A DNA stretch of 18,342 nt from Candidatus Nitrotoga sp. CP45. GTDB lineage: Bacteria > Bacteroidota > Bacteroidia > Flavobacteriales > Flavobacteriaceae. Position numbers and translations under genes: made by a program. This document shows, in pieces, positions 1 to 7,590 of this stretch (position 1 is its first letter; every line of letters starts with the position of its first letter). Location of the stretch: positions 1 to 18,342 of the forward strand of contig CALQCV020000011.1 in NCBI GenBank assembly GCA_943329165.2, written 5' to 3'. The notes under the pieces were generated by a model. It was not told the origin of the DNA and did no database searches. It worked only from the letters and a program-made list of their open reading frames with translations.

Positions 1-2
1 GA

Positions 3-164
3 GAAGAATACCAAGACAGCGAAGGAGAGACACTACGTGATGATGAAAACTTCTCGTTTGTTGGGGCGTGGGAATACAAAGGAAACGACATTAGTCAATC
101 GGAACTTCACAAAGAAGAATTAAAATACGAGTTTATCAAAATAGCCGCAAGAAATTACAAATAA
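3..164 (+). CDS. sdhA: Succinate dehydrogenase flavoprotein subunit, C-terminal end (partial)
   Basis: The first 53 codons plus stop of an open frame that enters from the left edge, ending in residues EELKYEFIKIAARNYK. The stop lies 6 bases before the sdhB start. A lysine/glutamate-rich tail directly upstream of sdhB is what the flavoprotein subunit of the Bacteroidota SdhCAB (type B) complex looks like. The subunit oxidises succinate to fumarate with covalently bound FAD on the cytoplasmic face of the inner membrane and passes electrons to SdhB. No catalytic residue lies in this tail, so the call rests on the tail sequence and mainly on its position. A fumarate reductase flavoprotein would look the same here. 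Confidence 0.85.
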   Translation, partial: EEYQDSEGETLRDDENFSFVGAWEYKGNDISQSELHKEELKYEFIKIAARNYK

Positions 165-170
165 GAAGTT

Positions 171-932
171 ATGAGCGCAGCAAAAAACATCAATATAAAC
201 CTTAAAATTTGGCGTCAGAAAGATGCTAAATCTAAAGGAAGCATGGAAACTTATAAATTAGATAATGTTTCGACTGCAAGTTCGTTTTTGGAAATGTTAG
301 ACCAATTGAACGAGCAATTAATCAACGATAAAAAATCTCCAGTTGCTTTCGACCATGATTGTCGAGAAGGAATTTGTGGGATGTGTTCGTTATACATTAA
401 TGGTAGAGCACATGGTCCAGAAACTGGAACAACAACCTGCCAATTGCACATGCGTAAGTTTAAAGATGGTGACACTATTTATATCGAGCCATGGAGAAGT
501 AAAGCTTTTCCAGTAGTGAAAGATTTAGTTGTTGATCGTTCTGCTTTCGATAGAATTCAACAAGCCGGAGGTTTCGTTTCTGTAAATACTTCGGGCAGAA
601 CTATTGATGCTAATGCAACTCCAGTTCCGAAACACGATGCCGACAGGGCTTTTGAAGCTGCTGCATGTATTGGTTGTGGCGCTTGTGTGGCAACATGTAA
701 AAATGGTTCAGCTATGTTATTTGTTGGTGCCAAAGTTTCACAATATGCTTTATTACCACAAGGAAAAGTAGAAGCTACAGAACGTGTTTTAAATATGGTG
801 CGCCAAATGGATGAAGAAGGCTTTGGAAACTGTACCAATACAGGAGCTTGCGAAGTAGAATGTCCAAAAGGGATTTCTTTAGAAAATATTGCTCGAATGA
901 ATAGAGAGTATTTAAAAGCAAGTAAGAAATAA
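171..932 (+). CDS. sdhB: Succinate dehydrogenase iron-sulfur subunit
   Basis: A 253-aa iron-sulfur subunit that carries electrons from the SdhA flavin to the membrane quinone site. The N-terminal ferredoxin-like domain (about 8-110) has the [2Fe-2S] ligands C64, C69, C72 and C90. The C-terminal domain (about 150-250) has [11 protein letters not shown], supplying C166, C169 and C172 plus C176, followed by C221, C227 and C231. By family precedent C166/C169/C172/C231 bind [4Fe-4S] and C176/C221/C227 bind [3Fe-4S]. All cluster cysteines are present and the length is normal for the type B enzyme. The ATG follows the sdhA stop by 6 bases, so the two are co-transcribed. A terminator follows, making this the last gene of the sdh operon. 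Succinate dehydrogenase and fumarate reductase cannot be separated on this subunit alone. Confidence 0.96.
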   Translation: MSAAKNININLKIWRQKDAKSKGSMETYKLDNVSTASSFLEMLDQLNEQLINDKKSPVAFDHDCREGICGMCSLYINGRAHGPETGTTTCQLHMRKFKDGDTIYIEPWRSKAFPVVKDLVVDRSAFDRIQQAGGFVSVNTSGRTIDANATPVPKHDADRAFEAAACIGCGACVATCKNGSAMLFVGAKVSQYALLPQGKVEATERVLNMVRQMDEEGFGNCTNTGACEVECPKGISLENIARMNREYLKASKK

Positions 933-958
933 ATTTCACTTATTAAAAAATACAAGAC

Positions 959-982
959 GCACTCAATTTGGGTGCTTTTTTT
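959..982 (+). terminator. Rho-independent terminator after sdhB
   Basis: A 6-bp stem (GCACTC at 959-964 with GGGTGC at 970-975, one G-U pair) around the loop AATTT is followed at once by seven T residues. It lies 26 bases after the sdhB stop and separates the sdh operon from the sigma-factor operon. Confidence 0.8.
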
Positions 983-1009
983 ATTTAAAAAAAAATTCTT
1001 TCCTTTAAG

Positions 1010-1039
1010 GTAACAGAATTAATTATAAAAAGCGTCTAA
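1010..1039 (+). promoter_or_regulatory. Candidate ECF-sigma promoter upstream of the sigma gene (site 1)
   Basis: GTAACAGAA (1010-1018), 15 bases, then GTCTAA (1034-1039, within CGTCTAAC). GTAAC and CGTC resemble the general ECF -35 (GGAAC/GTAAC) and -10 (CGTC) elements. The 18-base gap between them is slightly longer than the usual 16-17. The same bipartite pattern with identical spacing occurs at 1617-1645 and 5881-5909. The -10-like box is 28 bases before the TTG start of the sigma gene, which suggests autoregulation. No experimental support. Confidence 0.5.
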
Positions 1040-1061
1040 CGAATAAATCCTCAGGTATAAA

Positions 1062-1613
1062 TTGATAGAACGTTTAAAATCTAACGATAAAAAAGCATTT
1101 GAAGAATTGGTCGCATTACACAAAAATAGTGTTATCAATACTTGTTATCGTTTTTTATTAGATAAAGAAGACGCTGAAGATATTTCTCAAGAAGTTTTTA
1201 TAGAAATCTATCAGTCTATCCATTCTTTTCGCGCTGATGCCAAAATATCTACTTGGATTTATAGAATTACTGTTACTAAATGCCTAGATGAAATTAAAAA
1301 ACGCAATCGAAAGAAGAGAATCTCTTCAATTGGTAAATTACTCCGTATTGACGAAATTGTTAATTGGATTTCTGGAGGTGATCAGCCGGATGAAAAGATG
1401 AAAGAAAATGAGCAATTAAATGAAATACAAATGGTTCTAAATACTTTGCCCGAAAATCAACGTGTAGCTTTTACTTTAAGCAAAATAGATGGGTTTACTA
1501 ATCAGGAAATAGCTGAAATTATGGGCACTACAATTATTGCAGTTGAAAGTTTAATCTACAGAGCCAAAAAGAGAGTTGCTTCTGATCTTATATCAATATT
1601 AAAAAATAAATAA
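1062..1613 (+). CDS. ECF-family RNA polymerase sigma factor
   Basis: A 183-aa sigma-70 family protein of the extracytoplasmic-function type that redirects RNA polymerase to a small regulon. Region 2 spans about residues 10-82 and includes DAEDISQEVFIEIYQ (the polymerase-contact and -10 recognition helices) and STWIYRIT. Region 4 spans about 123-173, with LPENQRVAFTLSKIDGFTNQEIA and a helix-turn-helix. Region 3 is absent, as usual for ECF factors. The start is TTG at 1062: an in-frame stop at 1044-1046 leaves room for only five codons upstream, none of them ATG, and the peptide beginning here has the normal length. The gene leads a nine-gene same-strand run. The next gene encodes a small one-pass membrane protein, the usual layout of an ECF factor and its anti-sigma factor. 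Its specific signal is unknown. Confidence 0.93.
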   Translation: MIERLKSNDKKAFEELVALHKNSVINTCYRFLLDKEDAEDISQEVFIEIYQSIHSFRADAKISTWIYRITVTKCLDEIKKRNRKKRISSIGKLLRIDEIVNWISGGDQPDEKMKENEQLNEIQMVLNTLPENQRVAFTLSKIDGFTNQEIAEIMGTTIIAVESLIYRAKKRVASDLISILKNK

Positions 1614-1616
1614 TAC

Positions 1617-1645
1617 TGCCAGAAATAAAAACAGTAATCGTCTAA
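1617..1645 (+). promoter_or_regulatory. Candidate ECF-sigma promoter upstream of the anti-sigma gene (site 2)
   Basis: TGCCAGAA (1617-1624), 15 bases, then GTCTAA (1640-1645, again inside CGTCTAAC). The -10-like octamer is identical to site 1 and lies 25 bases before the ATG at 1665. The upstream half keeps only AGAA and the preceding T and C of site 1, not GTAAC. A second promoter here could produce the anti-sigma gene and downstream genes without the sigma gene. Confidence 0.4.
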
Positions 1646-1664
1646 CTAAACAATTGGAAAAGCT

Positions 1665-1955
1665 ATGGATAATTTTAATTTAGATTTTTTAGTAGAACAA
1701 AAACTCCAAGAATATGATAACTTGAAAGAGTTAAATATTTCCAATGATTGGGAAACCAATTTGAATTTAAAATTAAAACGAGGAAAGCCTGCATCAACTG
1801 TACCTCTTCAATACAGTTTAATTCTTGTTATATTGATAGCAATTAATATTAGTTTTATTATGTTTTCAATCATACAGAAACAAGAAAATGATTCAAGAAG
1901 AACTCAAGATTTAAAAGTAGTAAATAATGAAATATTGATTTCACAAAATAATTAA
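1665..1955 (+). CDS. Small single-pass membrane protein, probable anti-sigma factor (CnrY-like in size and topology)
   Basis: A 96-aa protein with about 48 soluble N-terminal residues (acidic and helical, including DFLVEQKLQEYDNLKEL), one hydrophobic segment at about 49-70, and a short polar tail. It lacks the zinc anti-sigma HxxxCxxC motif. Its position immediately after an ECF sigma gene, with a cytoplasmic helical segment joined to one membrane helix, fits an anti-sigma factor that holds the sigma factor at the inner membrane. CnrY of the Cupriavidus Ni/Co module has nearly the same length and layout. I recognise no family from sequence alone, so the role is inferred from context. Its stop is followed after 2 bases by the next start codon, so the two are translated from one message. 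Confidence 0.6.
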   Translation: MDNFNLDFLVEQKLQEYDNLKELNISNDWETNLNLKLKRGKPASTVPLQYSLILVILIAINISFIMFSIIQKQENDSRRTQDLKVVNNEILISQNN

Positions 1956-1957
1956 AC

Positions 1958-2449
1958 ATGGATATTTTTAGTCAAAAAAAGTTTTTAACTCGTATCATAC
2001 TTTTTTTAGTGATGTTGAATTTAATATCAGTTAGTTTCTTCATATGGAAAAGTATTTATAATGAGCCTCTTTTATTTCCCAAAAATGAAGATTATAAAAA
2101 TGTTTCTAGAATTCTAAAAAAAGAATTAAACCTTAGTGAAAAACAAGACTCTAAGCTAATTGAATTAAGAGAAAGTTATTATTTGAAAGAAATTGATTTA
2201 AAAAAAACTATCAAGGACTACAAAGATGAAATGAATGAAAAAATGTTCAATAAAAATACAGATGAAATAAAAATAAAACTTCTTGCTAAACAAATAGCTG
2301 ATGCTGAATATCAAATGGAGTTATTGCGTTTTGAACAAGCCAAAGAACTGAAATTAATTTGTAATGCTGAACAACAAGAAAAATTTGAAAAATTAGTGAA
2401 AGAAATCAGAGATTATTTCAGACCTGACAATCAACCAACCAGACAATAA
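1958..2449 (+). CDS. Membrane-anchored Spy/CpxP/CnrX-like periplasmic protein, candidate signal sensor
   Basis: A 163-aa protein with an uncleaved N-terminal membrane anchor (about 12-30) and a strongly charged, all-helical remainder expected in the periplasm. Two LTxxQ-like motifs, LNLSEKQ (57-63) and CNAEQQEKF (135-143), are spaced as in the Spy/CpxP/CnrX fold. Members of that fold act as stress-responsive chaperones or as metal sensors coupled to an anti-sigma factor. The protein contains no histidine at all and only one cysteine (C135), so the His-rich metal site of CnrX is absent. Any metal sensing would need Glu, Asp or Met ligands, such as the DEMNEKMF region at about 90-97. It sits 2 bases after the probable anti-sigma gene and 2 bases before the first phosphoesterase. 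Spy-like chaperone or sensor are the alternatives. Confidence 0.6.
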   Translation: MDIFSQKKFLTRIILFLVMLNLISVSFFIWKSIYNEPLLFPKNEDYKNVSRILKKELNLSEKQDSKLIELRESYYLKEIDLKKTIKDYKDEMNEKMFNKNTDEIKIKLLAKQIADAEYQMELLRFEQAKELKLICNAEQQEKFEKLVKEIRDYFRPDNQPTRQ

Positions 2450-2451
2450 AT

Positions 2452-4134
2452 ATGAAAAAAAGATTATATTTTTTATTATTGATTTCATCATTTGGTTTAG
2501 CTCAAACGAAATCTATAATTTTAGGAAGACCAACGGCAACATCAGTAACTGCTAGTATATTATTTGATCAAAATGTTCAATATTTTCTTGAATACGGAAC
2601 GCTTTCAGGAAGTTACCCTAATGTAACAACGGTTTATAATAATGCTTTAAATGTTCCGGACGAAATTGATTTAATCAATCTTTCCCCAAATTCACAATAT
2701 TATTACAGAATGCAATTCAAGTTGGTTGGAGCAACTAGTTATTCAGTTACCCAGGAATATAAATTTCATACTCAAAGAGCGCCAGGTGAAAACTTCACTT
2801 TTACTGTGGAATCAGACGAGCATTTATATGACATAAAAGGAAATCGAAGCATGTATCAAGTTACTTTAGCCAATGAGGCCGCAGACAATCCTGATTTTAT
2901 GCTTTCTTTAGGCGATATTTTTGGTGACGATCATACACCATTAACAACAACAAGTTCCGATATGGATGCTTTACATAAAGATTACAGACAGTATTTAGGT
3001 CAAATTTGTCATTCGATTCCTTTTTATGTTTGCTTAGGTAATCATGAAGGCGAAAATGATTATTTTCTTAACACTACTGGAATATATACTACTGTAGCAA
3101 ATCCTTTGCCTGCCGCGCCAAATGGTATTGGAGTATGGGGAACTTTATGGAGAAAATATTATTATCCTAATCCATTTCCTAATAGTTTTTATAGTGGAAA
3201 TACAACTGTTGAAAATTATGGTATAGGTACTCCTGAGAATTATTATGCATGGACTTGGGGTGATGCTTTATTTGTAGTTTTAGATGTTTACAGAACAGAA
3301 ATTGCGCCAGGATCAACCCCTGCAGATCCAGGTAAACCTAATAATTGGGATTGGACTTTGGGAAGAACGCAATATGATTGGATGAGAAGTGTATTAGAAA
3401 ACAGTACAGCAAATCATAAATTTGTGTTTGCCCATCATTCAAGAGGACAAGGAAGAGGTGGTGTAGTATGGGCACCCGGATATGAATGGGGAGGAATGCA
3501 AAACAACCAGTACAAATTTGACCAATACCGCCCAGGATGGGGTAAACCCATTCAAAAAGTATTTGAAGATACTGGTGTAGATGTATTCTTTCAAGGTCAC
3601 GACCATTTGTTTGCTAAAGAGCAACTCAACGGAGTAGTTTATCAGGAAGTTCCAATGCCTAGTGATATTACATATGCCATTGGATATACTGCAAATGCAA
3701 CAGCCTACACCGATCCTGCAGTCGACCCTACTTGTTCTAGGTTAGATGGTACAGGACACATCAGAGTTAATGTCACTCCAAATTGTGTCACTGTAGATTA
3801 TGTAAAAGCATATATACCAGGAACTAATGGTTCAGCAGGACATAATAATGGTGAAATAGGCTATTCGTATACTCTTGGGACTTGTACTTTGGATACAAAT
3901 CAAACTCAAACTCAAAATGACTTTCTTGCTTATCCAAATCCAGCTAACAACAATTTATATTTAAGTTTTAAAGATAGTTCAACAGAACCTTCAGGAGTAA
4001 TAAGAAATGCCTTAGGCCAAATTGTTTTAAAAGTAAATGCAACTGTAATTGATACTTCTTCTCTAGCCAATGGCTTTTATTTTTTGGAGATAGATGGGGT
4101 TACAAAATCCAAAAAAATAATTATTAAACATTAA
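2452..4134 (+). CDS. Secreted purple-acid-phosphatase-like metallophosphoesterase with T9SS sorting domain (1)
   Basis: A 560-aa protein with a signal peptide (about 1-17, cleavage near GLAQ), an N-terminal fibronectin-III-like domain (about 20-107) as in purple acid phosphatases, a metallophosphoesterase domain (about 114-400), and a type A T9SS sorting domain (about 492-560, from YPNPANN to KSKKIIIKH). The metal-binding motifs are complete: D122/H124, GD at 154-155, GNHE at 196-199, H328/H329 and GHDH at 382-385. It should hydrolyse phosphoesters with a two-metal centre outside the outer membrane or on the cell surface; the substrate cannot be read from sequence. The next gene is a full-length paralogue starting 16 bases after this stop, so the pair probably arose by tandem duplication. 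It could be a phosphodiesterase rather than a phosphatase. Confidence 0.88.
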   Translation: MKKRLYFLLLISSFGLAQTKSIILGRPTATSVTASILFDQNVQYFLEYGTLSGSYPNVTTVYNNALNVPDEIDLINLSPNSQYYYRMQFKLVGATSYSVTQEYKFHTQRAPGENFTFTVESDEHLYDIKGNRSMYQVTLANEAADNPDFMLSLGDIFGDDHTPLTTTSSDMDALHKDYRQYLGQICHSIPFYVCLGNHEGENDYFLNTTGIYTTVANPLPAAPNGIGVWGTLWRKYYYPNPFPNSFYSGNTTVENYGIGTPENYYAWTWGDALFVVLDVYRTEIAPGSTPADPGKPNNWDWTLGRTQYDWMRSVLENSTANHKFVFAHHSRGQGRGGVVWAPGYEWGGMQNNQYKFDQYRPGWGKPIQKVFEDTGVDVFFQGHDHLFAKEQLNGVVYQEVPMPSDITYAIGYTANATAYTDPAVDPTCSRLDGTGHIRVNVTPNCVTVDYVKAYIPGTNGSAGHNNGEIGYSYTLGTCTLDTNQTQTQNDFLAYPNPANNNLYLSFKDSSTEPSGVIRNALGQIVLKVNATVIDTSSLANGFYFLEIDGVTKSKKIIIKH

Positions 4135-4150
4135 TATCTATATCATAAAA

Positions 4151-5866
4151 ATGAAAAAAATTGTCAATTGTTTATTTTTTATTTTAAGTATAAATAGTTT
4201 TTCTCAAAACATTACACAAACAGAAATTGTTGGAAGACCCACCAACAATAGTATTACAATTCAAGCTTTTTTTGATGCTGATGTTGAGGTTTCAATACAA
4301 TATGGAACAATCACGGGTAATTATCCCTACAATACCCCATGGCAAAATTTTATGGCAAACGAACCAGCCGAAGTAGTGGTATCTGGGCTTTTAGCAGATA
4401 CAAAATATTATTATAAATTGAACTATAGAACTCCAGGTTCAATACAATCTACCGCAAGACCCGAACATTCATTTCACACTCAAAGACCTGCAGGAAGTAC
4501 TTTTACATTTGTAGTTCAAGCTGATCCGCACATGGATGAGCAAAGTTCAATTCCTGTTTATGACAGATGTTTGCAAAATCAATTGGAAGACAACCCAGAT
4601 TTTATGATTGATTTAGGCGATTTCTTAATGACCGATAAATTAAAAAGAACTAGTGTTACGCCAAACATTATTCCACACGATACCATTCCTTACAGATGTA
4701 AATTATTGCGTTCTAAATATGAAAGCATTTGCCACACGGTACCTTTGTTTATTGCATTAGGAAATCACGAAGGAGAGTCCGGTTGGAACTTAAATAATAC
4801 AGCGGAAAATATTGCAGTTTGGGATACCAACGAGCGTAAAAAATATTTTTTGAATCCAGCTCCAGACAGTTTTTATTCTGGAGATGCTACAAGTTATAAT
4901 TTCGTTGGACAACGAGAAAGTTATTATTCTTGGACTTGGGGCGATGCCTTATTTATAGTAATTGACCCGTATTGGTTTACCTCTCCAAAACCAACAGCAA
5001 CAACAGGTTGGCGCTGGACACTGGGAGCAGCACAGTACAATTGGTTAAAAGCAACATTAGAAAATAGTACAGCCAAATTTAAATTTGTTTTTTCCCACCA
5101 AATTGTTGGCGGAGATCCAAATGGTCGTGGTGGAGTGGAATTTGCTAATTTATATGAATGGGGTGGAAATAATTTAGACGGAACACCTGGGTTTGCTACT
5201 AATCGTCCTACATGGTATAAACCAATTAAAGATCTTTTAACTGAAAATAGAGTAACCACTTTCTTTCACGGACACGATCATTTTTTTGGAAAACAAGAAA
5301 AAGACTGTTTGGTTTATCAAGAAACTCCACAGCCAAGTCATCCCAATTATACAAGTGCAAATTACGCTACAACATATGGTTATTTAGAAGGAACAATTCT
5401 ACCTAATTCAGGACATATTCGTGTAACGGTTGGTCCAAATGGAGTTCAAACAGAATATGTGCGAACTTATTTACCTGCATCAGAAAACGCTACACGCCAC
5501 AATAAAGATGTATCTTCAAGTTATTTTATAGGCGCTTCCAATTGCTATAATTTAAGTACCAATCCTTCAATGATATGGAATGCAAATTATAACGATGAAA
5601 TTGTTTATCCCAATCCATTTTGTAGAGAAACAACTATTGAATTTTCATTAAACGAAACCGAAAAAGTTTCAATTTCAGTTTATAATGAGTTAGGGCAATT
5701 GATAAAAACGCTAGTAATGGAAAATTCTGTTAATCCAGGTAAATTTAAAGTAGTATGGGATGGTACTGATAATTCAGGTAGTGAAGCTGCAAACGGAATT
5801 TATTTATATTCTATTTCAAATCAAAATAAAGTTATAAAATCTGGAAAAATTATTTTAAAACGTTAA
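4151..5866 (+). CDS. Secreted purple-acid-phosphatase-like metallophosphoesterase with T9SS sorting domain (2)
   Basis: A 571-aa paralogue of the preceding product with the same layout: signal peptide (about 1-19), fibronectin-III-like domain (about 23-110) and phosphoesterase domain (about 118-395). The metal motifs are D125/H127, GD at 156-157, GNHE at 204-207, H316 and GHDH at 374-377. The C-terminal sorting domain (about 485-571) includes a FlgD-like stretch, VVWDGTDNSG, and ends in KSGKIILKR. It differs from the first copy at the fourth motif (SHQ here, AHH there), in a longer insert after GD, and in its sorting-domain sequence. The tail has diverged more than the catalytic core, which suggests the two enzymes have different substrates or anchoring. 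Expected location is the cell surface or the medium. It is followed by one of the operon's three long gaps. Confidence 0.87.
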   Translation: MKKIVNCLFFILSINSFSQNITQTEIVGRPTNNSITIQAFFDADVEVSIQYGTITGNYPYNTPWQNFMANEPAEVVVSGLLADTKYYYKLNYRTPGSIQSTARPEHSFHTQRPAGSTFTFVVQADPHMDEQSSIPVYDRCLQNQLEDNPDFMIDLGDFLMTDKLKRTSVTPNIIPHDTIPYRCKLLRSKYESICHTVPLFIALGNHEGESGWNLNNTAENIAVWDTNERKKYFLNPAPDSFYSGDATSYNFVGQRESYYSWTWGDALFIVIDPYWFTSPKPTATTGWRWTLGAAQYNWLKATLENSTAKFKFVFSHQIVGGDPNGRGGVEFANLYEWGGNNLDGTPGFATNRPTWYKPIKDLLTENRVTTFFHGHDHFFGKQEKDCLVYQETPQPSHPNYTSANYATTYGYLEGTILPNSGHIRVTVGPNGVQTEYVRTYLPASENATRHNKDVSSSYFIGASNCYNLSTNPSMIWNANYNDEIVYPNPFCRETTIEFSLNETEKVSISVYNELGQLIKTLVMENSVNPGKFKVVWDGTDNSGSEAANGIYLYSISNQNKVIKSGKIILKR

Positions 5867-5880
5867 TTTTTAATCTACTT

Positions 5881-5909
5881 TGCGAGAATATTCGATATAT
5901 TTTGTCTAA
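5881..5909 (+). promoter_or_regulatory. Candidate internal ECF-sigma promoter upstream of the YHYH gene (site 3)
   Basis: TGCGAGAA (5881-5888), 15 bases, then GTCTAA (5904-5909), with exactly the spacing of sites 1 and 2 and 24 bases before the ATG at 5928. It is the weakest of the three: the base before GTCTAA is T instead of C, and no GTAAC is present. It lies in the 61-base gap between the second phosphoesterase and the YHYH gene and may boost the last four genes. Confidence 0.35.
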
Positions 5910-5927
5910 AAGTAAAACAGCACAATC

Positions 5928-7571
5928 ATGAATAAAATATTCCTACTACTAATTTGCTTACTAAGCAACTTTGTTTTTTCACACACTATCAATTATGATA
6001 CTATTGTTCTAAGGCATTGGTCAATTCAAAAAGAACATAAATTTATAGACGGCACATTTATGATGTTTAAAAATGATACTGTTTTTATTGAAAAAGCAAA
6101 TAATACCATTTCGAAAGTTGCCTTCTTAGATTTGTCAAAGAACGATCAAGAATTTGTAATTAAAAAAAACAGTTGGGTTAAAAATTTAAATACAATAGCA
6201 CTAGAAAAACAAGAAGTTGGCAAAAGTATTTTTAATTATAAATTTTGGATAATTGTATCTTTACTAATTGCTTTTGGATATTATATTTACACTTTTTCAA
6301 ATAGGAAAAAATCAAAATTTTTATACCCAGTTTTGTTCTTTGGAATAGTTATGTCATTGTATAGTTTTACTAAAAAAGCACTTATAACCACCGACCCACT
6401 ATTTGTAAAATCTGCTTTTTTACCTTTTGCTTCAACGGTTAGCACTTCTTGGGACAATACTTATTTCTATGTAAATTCAAAAGGTATTCCAAATCATACG
6501 ATGATGGTTGGGATCTCTAATCATGGATGGCAACAACAAGTGCCAATTCCTCAATGTTATATTAGCTCATATATAAATCAAGCGGGACAACAAAATGCTT
6601 GGAGTATTCCTCTAAATCCTGTGATTGCAGCAACACCTGTACCTGTAAATTCTTCTCATTTTACAATTGGTGCAATAGCAATTGCAGCTAATGGCGTTGC
6701 AATTTTTAATCTAACAACTACATCTGGGCAAAATTCATATACTACTGGGCAATTAGATAATTATGGAGGTCATTGTGGAAAAGGCGATGATTATCATTAT
6801 CATACCGCTCCCTTACATTTAATTACATCTGGTCAAACTACATCAAATGTACCTCTTGCTTTCGCTTTAGATGGATTTGCAATTTATGGTAGTGTTGAGC
6901 CAAATGGTGATGCTTTAGCTGCATTAGATGCTAATCATGGTCACTATTCCAATGGTGTTTATCATTACCACGGAACCGCTAATGCTGATGGAAGTAATCC
7001 ACAGATGATAACAAATATGGTTGGTCAAGTTACTGAAGATGCTAGTTTACAAATTGTTCCTCAAGCTATGGCAAAATCAATTAGAGGTGGAAACTTAACG
7101 TCGCTTTCAGGCGCTTTAATTACATCATGTGTGCCAAATGGAACAAATAATGGTTATAATTTATCCTATAATTTAAATGGCACAAGCGGATATGCAACAA
7201 ATTACAGTTGGAACGGATCGGTATATACTTTCAATTATGTGACTCCAACTGGCACAACAATTACTCCTTATAACAACGGTTTTGCACAATGTACTGTCCC
7301 AAATTTAGGTTTTGACGAAATCATATTTTTAGAAAATGCATTTACTATTTTTCCAAATCCAACCAGCGAAGTATTAAACATTAAAATAAGAAAAGACATT
7401 AATGAAAATGATATTCAAGGGGTTTTAATTTATGATTTAAAAGGAAGTTTAGTTTCAAAAACAGCCAATTTCAAATCTAATATTGATATAAAAAATCTTT
7501 CAAAAGGATCTTACATCGTTAAAATTGAATTTTTAAATTACCAAATATCTAAAAAAATAATTGTGGAATAA
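5928..7571 (+). CDS. YHYH-domain protein with SHD1-like N-terminus, two membrane segments and T9SS sorting domain
   Basis: A 547-aa multi-domain protein. In order: signal peptide (about 1-18); a small domain (about 29-77) resembling SHD1/Sla1 homology domain 1, with GTFMMFKNDTVFIEK and LSKNDQEFV; two hydrophobic segments (about 106-123 and 131-148); a YHYH domain (about 165-400) with the motif twice, YHYH at 289-292 and 345-348, plus GGHCGKGDD and NHGHY; and a T9SS sorting domain (about 475-547, FPNPTSEV to ISKKIIVE). YHYH domains are His-rich and may bind metal, but no reaction is established. Membrane segments in a T9SS cargo are unusual. The ATG at 5928 begins a good signal peptide. The HupE/UreJ-like gene three genes downstream supports a shared role. 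Confidence 0.82.
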   Translation: MNKIFLLLICLLSNFVFSHTINYDTIVLRHWSIQKEHKFIDGTFMMFKNDTVFIEKANNTISKVAFLDLSKNDQEFVIKKNSWVKNLNTIALEKQEVGKSIFNYKFWIIVSLLIAFGYYIYTFSNRKKSKFLYPVLFFGIVMSLYSFTKKALITTDPLFVKSAFLPFASTVSTSWDNTYFYVNSKGIPNHTMMVGISNHGWQQQVPIPQCYISSYINQAGQQNAWSIPLNPVIAATPVPVNSSHFTIGAIAIAANGVAIFNLTTTSGQNSYTTGQLDNYGGHCGKGDDYHYHTAPLHLITSGQTTSNVPLAFALDGFAIYGSVEPNGDALAALDANHGHYSNGVYHYHGTANADGSNPQMITNMVGQVTEDASLQIVPQAMAKSIRGGNLTSLSGALITSCVPNGTNNGYNLSYNLNGTSGYATNYSWNGSVYTFNYVTPTGTTITPYNNGFAQCTVPNLGFDEIIFLENAFTIFPNPTSEVLNIKIRKDINENDIQGVLIYDLKGSLVSKTANFKSNIDIKNLSKGSYIVKIEFLNYQISKKIIVE

Positions 7572-7590
7572 TACTTCTATTTTCATTCGT

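Noticed and set aside
557..955. A 132-aa minus-strand frame opposite sdhB
   Set aside because: It lies antisense to a fully conserved iron-sulfur protein and has no recognisable domain; a shadow frame.
1958..2449. Calling the Spy/CnrX-like protein a metal sensor outright
   Set aside because: It contains no histidine and a single cysteine, so the known CnrX ligands are absent; kept as a candidate sensor only.
5876..5882. TACTTTG as a housekeeping -7 element before the YHYH gene
   Set aside because: It is one base short of TANNTTTG and no -33 TTTG lies at the right distance; the ECF-like motif in the same gap fits better.
7561..7590. Upstream TTG start for the 408-aa secreted protein
   Set aside because: It would overlap the preceding gene and place ten residues before a good signal peptide; ATG at 7591 is preferred.
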